The notes below the pieces were generated by a model. The model made no database searches, had not been told where the DNA came from, and saw only the letters and a list, made by a program, of their open reading frames with translations. Position numbers and translations under genes: made by a program. A DNA stretch of 64,000 nt from Rhizodiscina lignyota (lineage: Eukaryota; Ascomycota; Dothideomycetes; Aulographales; Rhizodiscinaceae), in the NCBI GenBank assembly GCA_010015805.1, contig ML978129.1, positions 992,001-1,056,000 on the forward strand, written 5' to 3'. Of this stretch, positions 53,345 to 63,833 are shown piece after piece. The number at the start of each line of letters is the position of its first letter. Position 1 is the stretch's first letter.

Positions 53345-56300
53345 GGCTGCTGCTCGACTGTGCTTGCCGGACTCCTCAACGGGCACGAGGTCACAGTGCA
53401 GAGCAGAGCCGTCAATTGCTGGTGCGCTCGAGGGAACTGGCGGAGGGGTTGCTCACTCGGTTTGCGTAGTGATGGGGTCGGTGCGACTGCACATGCAGGG
53501 TCGGGCAATCATGGATGATCATCGCCGATTGGAGCGGTGCGCACGTGAAAGACGCGACTCCCGTTCTTCTGCGCACTTCGCACTGACGTCCAAGCATCAC
53601 TTCAATCTGTCCTTGTCCTTCTTCGCGCGCCCGCGCACTGAACCGCCAGCACGCGTCTTGCTTTCTGCGGATCGACTGCACGACTTCCGCGCAGCCTGCC
53701 CAACATCGACCCAACTTCTGGGCATCGTTCTTCAAGAGCTTTCACACTGATGTTGCACCATCGGTTTGACTGTTGAAACGTTCTGTTCAAAGGCCTCGCC
53801 ACACTCTGTATAGCATCAGTTTCCTTATTTCCAGATTCCTTTTAGACGTTAGCCTACGTAGTCCCACCATCGATTGCTCTTGTTCGTGCTATCCTACAAT
53901 AGCCTCGCTACTACGTCTAAGCACACATTGAATCTCACAAGCTGCCACTTCGACGAAGTTGACAATGAAGCCCGGTGACTTGTTTGTCTGTTCAAACTCT
54001 ATCTTCCAATATCTGCGCACTGGCGTACAAGGATCGCAAGCACTCACGCGCAACCGTTTTCAATAGTCTCCGCACGTTTGTCCTATCTTCCGCGCACCCC
54101 GGAGGTTGTCTTCAGAGCTTGCGACTTTTCTAGATCCAGCAGCTGGCCAACTGGGTCGTTGGCCAGGGAAGTCGCGCTGGCATTCGGGATGCCGGACAAG
54201 GATGAGTTGACTGGGCACTCGCTGCAACCTGTAGCGGACGGCGTCAGTGTATCGATTTGAAACTACAGTAAAAGCAGAAGTGTCGCGGATGCGCGCACGC
54301 AATTCACCGGCTGAGGGTGAAGTAGAGACGCTTTCGATAGTGCGAAGCTTGAATCGACTGGAAGGCGCCGTGAAGAGCAGAGAAAGCACGCGAGACTTCC
54401 GACGCAAAGAGATGAGAGCACTATTACGATTAAGAGCTGTTGGGGGTGGTAGAGAGGTGAGGGTGGAGAGAGGACGTTTGGGGGGAAAGGGATGCGACCA
54501 AACAACTCGAAAACTGGCTTTCTCATCGTAATCGAATGTGATATACACCCTCGGGAAGTCTTTGCGAATGTCCTCGTCGGACATCAAGCGATCTGTACGA
54601 ACGCGCCGAGTGGTCGAAACTTATTTCGAAGAGCTATTCATTTTGAAACGGAGAAGGAGGTTTGAAGGACACATACTAGAACATGCAAAAAGAAACGGGG
54701 AGACAGATAGTCGGACTGCGCGCGTCGCCCATCAATCCCGATTAGTAAGCCGTAAGGAGGGGAGGTGTTACGTTGTTGACTATATAATTAATATAATTTT
54801 CCTAACCCTCGCCTTCGGGCATCATGGTCAAGTTAACACCTTGGTCCATTACTCAAGTAAGATTTTATCCTGAAAAGAACAGATACGGTTAACCTTCAAC
54901 AGTGCGTTTGAGCTGTCAGTACGCCTCTCCCCTCTGCTAACCCATAGGCGCTCAGTGACGGACAGCACCTTCTCGTGGTACTGGGTGTGAGTAGTCTTCA
55001 AGAAGATGAAACCAAGACTGTCCATTATTTTTTTGGCATCTGTAGGCCGCAAGTTCGAAACCCACCCTTGCCATGGTTTTTTTGTCTTTTTGTTTTGCCT
55101 TTGCTTCAACACTCAATTTCCGTTCAAATATTTCTGACAACTTATTGAAAGGTCATATGTCAAGTAGATTATGTTTCGGTCAATTGGGCCTGCGGAAGGC
55201 CAACAGTAGCGTGCTTGCCTGCCTCCACAATTGACCTCGAGTAGTATGACACCGAGCTGTCTCTTAATCGCTGTTTTGCGCCTCTCTGCAGTCAGCACCC
55301 TCCTTTCGCCAGCATATGATCTACTTCTGCAGCAATGTGACCAACATCTTGGAGCCGCATGGACGCTGGATACTGGAGATTTCTAATGTCTTGCAGCAAA
55401 TCGAACTCGTCTTGCTCGGGAGTCGGGATGGCCCGGCGGCTTAGCTAGCCATCCAACTGAGTCCGACTAATTTACTCTACTAGCTTGTAGAGTTATTGTT
55501 GGTACGCCGTCGTTGGTACGCCGTACCATATCTGGCTTGCATTGTTCTCCCTTTGTTGTGGAAAATATAACCATACGCTTTGTCCTTTTCCTGTCTCTCC
55601 GTTCAAAACTGGCGAGTGCAGCGTCGAATTCTGAACGTCTGAATTGCAACCGAAGACAAGCCTTGAGCGCCTTCGGGATTGTATTATACCATTTCCTAGT
55701 TCTCGGAATACTACTTTTAAGTTTAGCCGAGCCCATGGATAGCTTTTTGGACGCTGAAATGGAAACGCTAGAGATTGCGCTCGACTGGTTCACGGTCACT
55801 TCCCCACAATGGGTCTGCATAACAACGACACAACAATGTTGATACTTCGACCTTCTCGCAGCGCCGTGCTACGGACAACGTTGTGTTGCAGAAGGTGAAG
55901 TTCACAGCCCTTTGAAGCTATAAATACCATTTCATGGGCTTCGAACAATGGTTCGTCATCCACCAGCAGTAACTGTTCCAATTCGGCGCTTCCTCGACAC
56001 TCGACACCAATATTCTAACTTCGAGACGCCGGGTTTGGAATTACCTCAGCCTCCCTCGACGCATTCAGAGCCAACCTTTGCTCCCAAGCCAGCTGAACTC
56101 CTGTGCTTCGACAACACGGTGTTAGCATCCGCGACTGAGCCACAACTGTCATCCACAATGGCTCGTCCATCTCTAACGACCTTTGCCCGCAAATCCAAAG
56201 CAACGAAAGATACTCTGGGTCCCAAGATCGACGACTCGCAGCCCATCGCCGAGTCCCTTCCAGTCACCTTTCCCGATTGTATCGCATGCGGTGAGGAGCT

Positions 56301-57107
56301 AACCGATGTCCCACCCTGCGCGTGTGAGGCTTGCGGTGCTTACAATTAGAGAGCTGCATCAGATAAGCACGTCTCTCCTTGCTGGAAACGAGTCTGCACA
56401 CTAATGTCTCTGCATTGGTCTCGAGAATGTAGGAGGATCGTAGAATGCCGTTCTAACGGATAGAATGAACATTGTTGCGGAGACAAAGCAACTGGAGAGA
56501 ATGGATTCTACAACTGCTTGGAGATACCCGATCATCATTGTCTCTTTGACACTAAACTGGTCTGCACATCTTGGGTTCTATATCTAGCATCAGCTCCCCG
56601 CCGGCGTGCTCGAATGCGGTGCTATTGAGTACTCACAAGGCCAGTTGCACGTCTCTTTTTATAGGAAATCACACATCTTTCACTTTAAGCAATATGGCAA
56701 ATTATAAAAATGAAATGTCTCAAGTGTTGAAATGTATATTATTCTTTATATTGGTCCTAATGAATGATTGACTCGGTGACGCCGTTAATTCGAATCTACG
56801 AAGAACGTCTCGAATTTTCATTAAGAAAACTTGAGCTTTACTCTTTATAGTCTAGACCTGGAAAGGCCTCACATCGCGTACATACGCGTTCAAACGATTT
56901 AAACCAATCTCAGGGTGGCTCTTCGAAGGTGATTACCCCCTTAACTGTCGTCGGAGCAGCGAACAAAATCGCCGATTCGACGACAAGGTAATTCAGCCAC
57001 ACACGTGAGCACGCGAGACGCTTTCCACATGAGCTGAGACGATATTTTGAATAATGTTTACTTTCAAGCAGTCTTTTGCAATCTTTTGGCATCAATTGGT
57101 TAATTGA
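53345..57107. other. Gene-poor region, 3.8 kb
   Basis: Only weak candidates are seen. A 175-codon minus frame (54587-54060) begins MSDEDIRKDFPRVYITFDYD but soon turns to biased sequence. A small Cys-rich frame at 55948-56349 is listed separately. From 54770 the DNA is AT-richer. A direct repeat GTTGGTACGCCGT occurs twice near 55500-55525. A GTTCGAAACCC followed by a T7 run sits near 55050-55087, but no tRNA folds around it. Confidence 0.45.
55948..56349 (+). CDS. Possible small Cys-rich protein
   Basis: Single frame of 133 codons. The C-terminus has a compact Cys pattern (CIACGEELTDVPPCACEACG) that could bind one zinc ion as a short ribbon. The rest is polar and Pro/Ser-rich. Family not recognised. 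No intron or promoter support beyond position. Confidence 0.35.
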   Translation: MVRHPPAVTVPIRRFLDTRHQYSNFETPGLELPQPPSTHSEPTFAPKPAELLCFDNTVLASATEPQLSSTMARPSLTTFARKSKATKDTLGPKIDDSQPIAESLPVTFPDCIACGEELTDVPPCACEACGAYN

Positions 57108-57122
57108 GTGATTGTTGCAAGT

Positions 57123-58145
57123 ATGGACATAAATCGCATTGTCCAGCCTTCTCCAGCCCCTGTGGCGTCTTCATCAGGGCCAGCGCCTTCGCATAACCCC
57201 TCCGAACCACCAGCGAAGCGATCGCGACTCGAGTTTGAACAGTCTGCGCAGCAGCCTGACGTGCTGGAATCCCAGCCCCAGGACGGTGTCCCCCAAACTC
57301 AATCCTACCAAAACACCGCCCCTCCGACGCACGATCTGCCCCTGATTGTGGATGCTTTGGAGCTCAAGGAATTACGCGAGATTGTCCTCGGTGCCGCCCT
57401 GGGCATACCATCGGTTGCCAACACTGTGCGTTCCAAGTATAACGAGAAGGTATTCGCCGAGTCACAGCGCTATGTGGACTTCGATCGCTACAGCAAAGCT
57501 GTGTGGCACAAGATCAACAACTACCGGGAAACAAGCGGCTCACGAGGCCTCGACGACATGTACAATGTGATCCATTGGATAGAAAGGCAAATTACACAAA
57601 TAAGAGACAGTGTGAGATCATTCAGCTCGTTTGCAACAAAGCGGAGTGCGCTGGAGACGCTGCGGAAGATTTGCAAAACCATCTTTCTTAGTGGAGGCAG
57701 TCTTGGCCATGAGATCCACCAGAGCTTTCAATGCAACAGTATCTTGCAGGATTCCATGCTCGCCATACTAGAGATGATGACGGACGATGAGAAGGACAGG
57801 ATGGTCGATGTCAACGGCGGTGAAATTCTGGACAAGCTCGAGGAACTCGTCAACCTGGCGGAGGATTACTGCATGATGGAGAATATTTCAGACGTCCTCG
57901 ACGTTCTAGACCCAAGCACAGTTGAGGATGGGACCCCGGAGGGCTCGTATGATGGTTACGATGATGGTTACGATGGCGGTGATCATTGGGGTGATGATGA
58001 TAATGGTGATGGCGGCGATGATGGCGATGGTGTTGATGCGGAAGATTATTCGAAAGCAAACCTTGGACATCGCGACTATCACGTATTAGAAAATACGGAC
58101 GGAGAGGGCTTCAAAATCCACTCCAGGGAAGAGAGTTTTGACTGA
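57123..58145 (+). CDS. Conserved-looking Pezizomycotina protein, function unknown
   Basis: Single exon of 340 residues from MDINRIVQPSPAP; a Met at 57108 is also possible. A Pro/Ser-rich N-terminus with a basic patch (PPAKRSRLEF) that could be a nuclear signal leads to a helical core: LELKELREIVLGAALGIPSV, VDFDRYSKAVWHKINNYR, KRSALETLRKICKTIFLSGG, then HEIHQSFQCNSILQDSMLAI. I recall similar unnamed proteins from filamentous ascomycetes. The helical build and the YSKxxW segment suggest a scaffold or nuclear factor, but no function is known to me. The C-terminus is Gly/Asp-rich (DGYDDGYDGGDHW), followed by a short conserved-looking end. Confidence 0.7.
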   Translation: MDINRIVQPSPAPVASSSGPAPSHNPSEPPAKRSRLEFEQSAQQPDVLESQPQDGVPQTQSYQNTAPPTHDLPLIVDALELKELREIVLGAALGIPSVANTVRSKYNEKVFAESQRYVDFDRYSKAVWHKINNYRETSGSRGLDDMYNVIHWIERQITQIRDSVRSFSSFATKRSALETLRKICKTIFLSGGSLGHEIHQSFQCNSILQDSMLAILEMMTDDEKDRMVDVNGGEILDKLEELVNLAEDYCMMENISDVLDVLDPSTVEDGTPEGSYDGYDDGYDGGDHWGDDDNGDGGDDGDGVDAEDYSKANLGHRDYHVLENTDGEGFKIHSREESFD

Positions 58146-58781
58146 GCAGCTCTCTGTCTGCTGATGAATATGACCTTACGTTCATATTTGTTAATCATTG
58201 CCGATATAATGTGTTACTGGATTGCTGTGAATGAGTAAATACTCGAGCTCCAATCATTTGTATTTTTCTCTTCTACACCTCCAGTATGATTACTTCAGTG
58301 ATTATCTGAGTCTGTTCGCTTATGCTCCTGACCTTAATTTAATGCGTATCGGACATCTTGTCGTATCGTCGGGTTATTTCGCATTATTAAAATGAGTGCT
58401 GTTGTCTTCGACGGAAAACTGATACTGGGGCTTGGCATAAAAGTGATATTTAAGTGGCCAGGTGCCGAGGCCCAGGTACCGAGTCCCCCAAAAGCTGTGC
58501 TCAGAAGTCCCTCTGCGTATTCCAGAGCACCGCTGGGCTAACGTGGACACTTCCCCCATTTGAGTGAGTACTTTAACATCATCGCCGTCCCACCTTCCAT
58601 TCGACATGTAGAACCAAATTCTTGATGAATTTTGATGGGTTCGCCTGGATAAAAGGGGGAACGCTCAAGTGGACTTGGGCTGTTCCCCACACCGCTCCCA
58701 GAGGAGTGTGCATTCAAATGATGCTAACAAGACATTGTATTTGCAGTTGCGATCCTCTTTAATCTCTCGTCGACCGACAAG
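58146..58781. other. Intergenic before the SPT10-like gene
   Basis: About 640 bp with AT-rich 3' region followed by the promoter of the acetyltransferase gene. No supported frame. Confidence 0.45.
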
Positions 58782-60430
58782 ATGCCGGCGATGTTAGATG
58801 ACCCCACAGCGCCTGCCATATACAGGTCATCTGGCGAGGCCCCGTTTCCCACGCCTTTTGCGCCCTTGCCTGCCGATATCACTCCTCGTCGAGTCACCCT
58901 ACGAGATAGGGTGACGACCGCAACGCTGATACCATTTTCCTCACCGGCTCAAGTGCCTATCTCCTTGATGTCATACCTATGTGATCAATTGGCAAAAGAA
59001 ATAGAGAAAGGGGATACGTATCCCATGGTCACTCCGCTACCATTGGAATCCTTTGGCCCATATTGGTTTGCCAACTTTGGAGCGGTCATGTTGCTGGGCG
59101 ACGTGAAAGATGATGCAGAAGTACGAAAGATGGCCGACGAGGGGGCAAACTGGGAGAAGCAGTGCTTGGGGAGCTTCTATATCAAGCCAAACTATCCTGG
59201 GAGATCCAGTCATGTATGCAATGGAGGCTTTCTGACCACAGACGCTTCTCGAAACAGAGGTGTGGGAAGATTGATGGGAGAATCATACATTGACTGGGCC
59301 CCCAAATTGGTTTGTTGCTTCTGGCTCAAATTGCTTCGTACACATTGAAATCTTACGGCATCCACCAGGGCTACACATATTCGGTCTTTAACCTCGTCTA
59401 CGAGACAAATGTAGCGTCTTGCCGCATTTGGGATGCACTGGGCTTCAAACGCATCGGCCGTGTCAAGGGTTGCGGCAATCTCAAATCATATCCTGACCGG
59501 CTCGTCGATGCGATCATCTACGGCCGCGAGTTGGGTAACGAAGAAGAGGAAGATGGCGCCACGGAGGAGCGCTTCGACAAGATCAAGTATTACCTCAAGC
59601 ACGGCAAATACCCAAACGGCGCTGACAGAGCCGAGAAGAGCCGACTCCGCAGCGCCGCCACCCACTACAAACTAATACCCGCGGATGGGTCAAGTGGGGA
59701 GGCCGAGAAGCTGATGTTGAAGGGGAAGGAGGTGGTGAGCGACCCAAAGAAGCAGTATGAAGTGGCAAGAGAGGTGCATCTGCAGCAGGACGTGAGCGGG
59801 AAGGGGCACGCGGGCATCAACAAGACGACAGCGACGATCGCGGAGAAGTATCACTGGGAACGGATCAAAGCAACCGTAAGCGCAGTCATCAAGAATTGTC
59901 CAGAGTGCAAGATCTTGAACAAACCGCCTGGTCCTTCTCCACGACAAGATGACAACGGCAGCAGTTCAAGACAATCTTTTGACGATGCGCGTCCGGCGAC
60001 CTTTGATCTCGCACCAGCGCCTGTACCAGACATTGTGAATACGGAAATGCATTCAGCAACAACACTCGCTGTACCTGAACCCGCGATAGTGCCATTCCAT
60101 TCTCGTCAATCTACACCTGGTGTCAATTTATCGCAACTCGAGATTCGCAATTCGTCTTTTGACAATCTAGCCGATTCCACAGGTCATACGCACGTACTGG
60201 ATTTCCCCAACAATGCAAATTTTGGTAGCTTTGACTTCTCGATACCTGTGGATCCTAGAATCATGGAGGGGATCGAGCACGAATTGGCGAACTTCGATCA
60301 CCACGCAGCTGCATCTTTTCAAGGGCTCCCACTAATGGGTGGATTTCCAACAGCGCTTGATCCATTCTCCTGGGGCACACAAGAGTTACCATATCATGAC
60401 GCCGATCACCGCCCACGCGATGTGCCTTGA
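58782..60430 (+). CDS. SPT10: SPT10-like GNAT with integrase-type zinc finger
   Basis: Exons 58782-59309 and 59369-60430 (intron 59 nt) give 529 residues. The intron joins SYIDWAPKL to GYTYSVFNLVYETNVAS inside the GNAT fold, whose A motif is RNRGVGRLMGESY. WDALGFKRIGRV closes the acetyl-CoA domain (about residues 110-225). A His-His-Cys-Cys zinc motif follows at about 312-353: VHLQQDVSGKGHAG, then VIKNCPECKIL, as in retroelement integrases. The pair GNAT plus HHCC finger is the signature of yeast Spt10, which binds histone gene promoters. This is a host gene, not a mobile element. The last about 170 residues are disordered and end in FDFSIPVDPRIMEG-type sequence. DNA target and true acetylation activity are unproven here. 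Confidence 0.82.
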
Positions 60431-61274
60431 AATTTTGCATTGCAAAACGCTAAGAACGTGTCTGCTTTGGATTACGCAGTGGTACCGACTGGTGCCAGTA
60501 CCCGTCTACACCTTGAGCAGGCTGCCATTTCCGAAGAGGTCCGGATCCGCGCCCACTCTGGAATGCTGAGGGATTATTCGATAGTGTGTGGGGCCTGATT
60601 CAACAGTCTGGGCGTACGCACGAAAGTACATGGACTTGCGCGAGATTAACCTTCTTCGATCGGGGCCGTACTTTGTGCAGAGGCTGGCTTTGCTCGAAAT
60701 CTCTAGGTCAGAGGCTTGGCTTCACTTCCTTGTAGAGGACGTGTTCAATACTGCACGGGATCTGCTTATCGCAGTTGGGCTGATCTACGAAGTTTGCATT
60801 GTTGCCCAGATGCCCAAGCCCAATGGTGGAGCCAGCATGCGTGGAAGGCTCATGTTGGCTGCAAGTTCTGTATCAGCGTTCGCATTTAGGCACGATGCTA
60901 AGGAGCATTAGCAGACAGATCATTGTCAAGGCCTGGGCATGCGTTGTGATGACCACAATTCTCTATACGCAAGATATACCACAGCGACGTAGCCAATACC
61001 AACCAGAATATCTCACAATATCAGCCAGGATTATCAATTAGTTCTCCTTCCTACCTCTAACCATATATTTACATTCACATTAATCCGAGAACAGAGTGCG
61101 GCGTCAGAGGCGAAGTGACAAAATGTCCGAAATCATACCATGCCCACTGTAAAGTGAATAATATGATTCAACTGACGTTGGCTTTCTATTTTTCTGTAGG
61201 CCTGGGCCGCGGACAATTTATCTACAATCGACCAATAAACTTGTAGAGCGAAAAAAACCAAGCTCTCTCCAAAC
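60431..61274. other. Spacer after the SPT10-like gene
   Basis: About 840 bp between convergent gene ends. A 107-codon plus frame at 60588-60911 has no recognisable domain. The last part is AT-rich and would serve as 3' region for the ureidoglycolate lyase gene. Confidence 0.45.
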
Positions 61275-62159
61275 TCAGAGTTTCGCTCTCAATTCACCGC
61301 CTGAGGCCAATATCTCATCTCCAAGCCCATCGAAACAAACAGCAATGCCTGAGCCTTCTACACCCGCATCCAGCTCCACCTCCTGGCAGTCTTCCAATCC
61401 GACGTCATTCTTATACTGCACGACGATAAAATCCATGCTCTCCTTCCCAAATACTACCATCGGGGCATGCCACGTTCCGGGGCCGTAGGTGAGCACCTGA
61501 TCTCCATTTGCAATAAATGCTCTCATATTTCGGAGGTCGGGCATCCCGCTACCTCGAGGCATATTAAGTCCTCCCTTGGCTCTCTCCGACGGCTTTGGCG
61601 GCGCTGCCTCGTTGGTGAAAGGCGATGGTCGTGCCCTAGTGAAGATATCTAGGATTGACTTCCGTGGCCTAGGTTCTGGCTCTGGGAACGGCGGAGGCCG
61701 AAGGCCGTCTTTTGTCGATGGCGGGAGTGTAGGTGCAACGACGACGAGGTATTGCGTTGAGTTATCCCCGTTTGCACGGCCCAATGGGACAAATGTCTGC
61801 GAGGTGAACGGATGTCGTTCGAGGATCTTTATATCATAGAAATGCTGCTGGCCTGCTCGAGGATATGCAGAGGTATATGCCGGCGCTGAAGTCCGTAGCT
61901 TTCTCGGCGTAGAGACGAACAGGGTGAAGGATGTCTTTGCTGCCTTTTTGCTAGGCGCGAGAGTGTAGAAGTTGGTGAGATCTGTCACTTCTGAGTACTT
62001 GATCGCGCTGCCCTGGTTTCCGGGACTGGACTTGTAATTTGCGGTCGTGCCTGGATGTTTGGTGGGGTTTGCGACTACATGGCCGAACGGCGCGAATGCT
62101 TCATGAGTTAAGGGCTCAATGGGAATTTGGAGTGAAGGACAAGCAATTTTGGGAAGCAT
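61275..62159 (-). CDS. Ureidoglycolate lyase
   Basis: Cupin-fold enzyme (AllA/Dal3 family) that splits ureidoglycolate into glyoxylate and urea, the last step of allantoin breakdown for nitrogen. Single exon, 294 residues. Family segments: PLTHEAFAPFGHVVANPT, IKILERHPFTSQTFVPLG (motif with a metal-site His and Gln/Thr), TQYLVVVAPTLP, then RAFIANGDQVLTYGPGTWHA with the late His, and MDFIVVQYKNDVGLEDCQEV. About 60 residues of Pro/Arg-rich sequence are inserted between the two halves, as in other fungal members. It is divergent from COG5 with about 260 bp between. Confidence 0.92.
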   Translation of the reverse strand: MLPKIACPSLQIPIEPLTHEAFAPFGHVVANPTKHPGTTANYKSSPGNQGSAIKYSEVTDLTNFYTLAPSKKAAKTSFTLFVSTPRKLRTSAPAYTSAYPRAGQQHFYDIKILERHPFTSQTFVPLGRANGDNSTQYLVVVAPTLPPSTKDGLRPPPFPEPEPRPRKSILDIFTRARPSPFTNEAAPPKPSERAKGGLNMPRGSGMPDLRNMRAFIANGDQVLTYGPGTWHAPMVVFGKESMDFIVVQYKNDVGLEDCQEVELDAGVEGSGIAVCFDGLGDEILASGGELRAKL

Positions 62160-62417
62160 TTTGGTGGCAAGCTAACTGTATTCCAAGTCCGGAGAGGGAG
62201 ATAGTGAAGATGAAGTAGAGTTGCGGGAGCAAGGGTGGGGGATCTTTTGACATCTGATATCTGAAAAAGTACCTAATGGATATCGATGCTCCGTACTCTA
62301 AGCCTAATCCAGCTTAGTGGGTCCTCAATCTTCAGCCCTGTGGTAACGTCAAACCGAACTTCTAAACCGAACAAGTAGGGCATCAACTGCTTCGAGAAAG
62401 ACCACAAAATTATCAAC

Positions 62418-63785
62418 ATGGCGGATGAAGATCCCTCATATATCGACTACGAAGCCTTCCTCGACCCATCTTTCTCTCCTACTTCTTTCGCAAATACTCT
62501 TGTGCTTTCAACGAATAATCCTTCAGATACACCGCTAGACTTGTCCACGCCCTTGTCACGGGTCCTCTTCGATGTGCAAGAGATTGACACGCACATTGAC
62601 ACACTTACGACCAAATCAGCACTTCCTCTGTTAGATCACACGAGAGAGCAGTCAGAAGCAGGAAACCGTCTCGTAGATGGCCTTGAAGCGCAGGTTGCAA
62701 CTCTCACAGACGCATACAAGACGCTGGAGAAGGAAGTAATTGATCGGTATGAAGCAGCTGATCAAGTTAGAGTCGCAGCCGAAAGACTGTGTGCAACTCT
62801 TAAGCTCGGCCGCGCTGTGGGACGCTGCCTGATGCTCGGACGTCAACTGGAAGCTCAAGTCACAGAGCTCACTGGAGGTGGCATTACCAGGAAGGGGGAC
62901 CATAGAGCAATGGTGCGAGCATCAAATACGCTATTGGGGCTACGCCAACTTCTCGAGGCCTCGAAGCCTGGCGAAGAAGGGGAGGGCTTAGAGCGTGTCA
63001 ACGTTGTCAACTCACTACGCTCAGAGGTCATCTCACCTTCAGAACTTACAGTTCTGTCTCGTGCCCAGCAGACAGTGAGAGAATTCTCTATGTCGTCCCT
63101 ACTGGCTGCTGGAGCGTCGGCACCTCAAGCTTCAGGCGGCACAGCAACGTTTGCACAGACAGAAGACACAAAATCTCGAACTACGTCTGCACTCTTGACG
63201 CTCTATCTGCTCTCGCCAGCGTCACGGCAAACAATTCCGGTCAACTTCGCGCCGAAGCTGCTGATATCAGCGCTACAAGAGTATCTCCAGACGGCATTGA
63301 AATCCTCATTAGCTGCCATCTCTCGCTCACTGGCCACACTGCCAACGCTTGATCGGACGCTCTTGGAGATATCTGCCCGCTGTCAGAATATTGTAGCGTT
63401 AGAGGCTTTACTTGAGTCCATCAAAGCTCCCCCTCATCCGCTATTTGACTCTGCACAGAAGGGCGCCAAAGGCCAAACCACAATGAATTTCCTACAGCCC
63501 CTTTTGCAATCCCTGGACACTTCATCATTACCATCGTACTTTTGGAGATCACTTGCATCTGCACTCTCGCCCCGAGTTCAAGAAATCATGAACCGTGGCG
63601 GTGTGTCATCAAGGACATTGCGATCGAACAAAGATCGCGTACGAGATGCACTTCGTGAATGTGTCAACAGAGGATCACAGCTGCCTGCGATGGTTGTAGG
63701 ACGAGGCAAAGGAGCAATGGTTGGACACTGGGAAAGAGAAGCAGCAGTCATGGTTGGAGCTGTTTTTGGCGTCCTAGGACGATGA
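62418..63785 (+). CDS. COG5: Conserved oligomeric Golgi complex subunit 5
   Basis: Tethering-complex subunit for retrograde traffic within the Golgi. Single exon, 455 residues. The start MADEDPSYIDYEAFLDPSF matches the usual opening (YIDYEAFLDP is characteristic). A coiled-coil region follows (QEIDTHIDTLTTKSALPLL, then LEAQVATLTDAYKTLEKEV), then helical bundles such as LRQLLEASKPGEEG and SALQEYLQTALKSSLAAI. Length fits fungal Cog5, which is shorter than the animal protein. Confidence 0.9.
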   Translation: MADEDPSYIDYEAFLDPSFSPTSFANTLVLSTNNPSDTPLDLSTPLSRVLFDVQEIDTHIDTLTTKSALPLLDHTREQSEAGNRLVDGLEAQVATLTDAYKTLEKEVIDRYEAADQVRVAAERLCATLKLGRAVGRCLMLGRQLEAQVTELTGGGITRKGDHRAMVRASNTLLGLRQLLEASKPGEEGEGLERVNVVNSLRSEVISPSELTVLSRAQQTVREFSMSSLLAAGASAPQASGGTATFAQTEDTKSRTTSALLTLYLLSPASRQTIPVNFAPKLLISALQEYLQTALKSSLAAISRSLATLPTLDRTLLEISARCQNIVALEALLESIKAPPHPLFDSAQKGAKGQTTMNFLQPLLQSLDTSSLPSYFWRSLASALSPRVQEIMNRGGVSSRTLRSNKDRVRDALRECVNRGSQLPAMVVGRGKGAMVGHWEREAAVMVGAVFGVLGR

Positions 63786-63833
63786 ACAGTTCAGGGTATC
63801 ATTTAGAAGTCGTGAAGAGTCATAGTCTACATA

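Noticed and set aside
54060-54587. 175-codon minus frame in the 54 kb region
   Set aside because: Only the first about 25 residues look protein-like; the rest is biased and without a family match.
55040-55090. Possible tRNA (GTTCGAAACCC then a T7 tract)
   Set aside because: The T stem does not pair and no acceptor or anticodon arm can be built around it.
59770-59935. Integrase-type zinc finger as a sign of an inserted retroelement
   Set aside because: It is in frame within a GNAT gene with no catalytic integrase core, reverse transcriptase or terminal repeats; the Spt10 architecture explains it.
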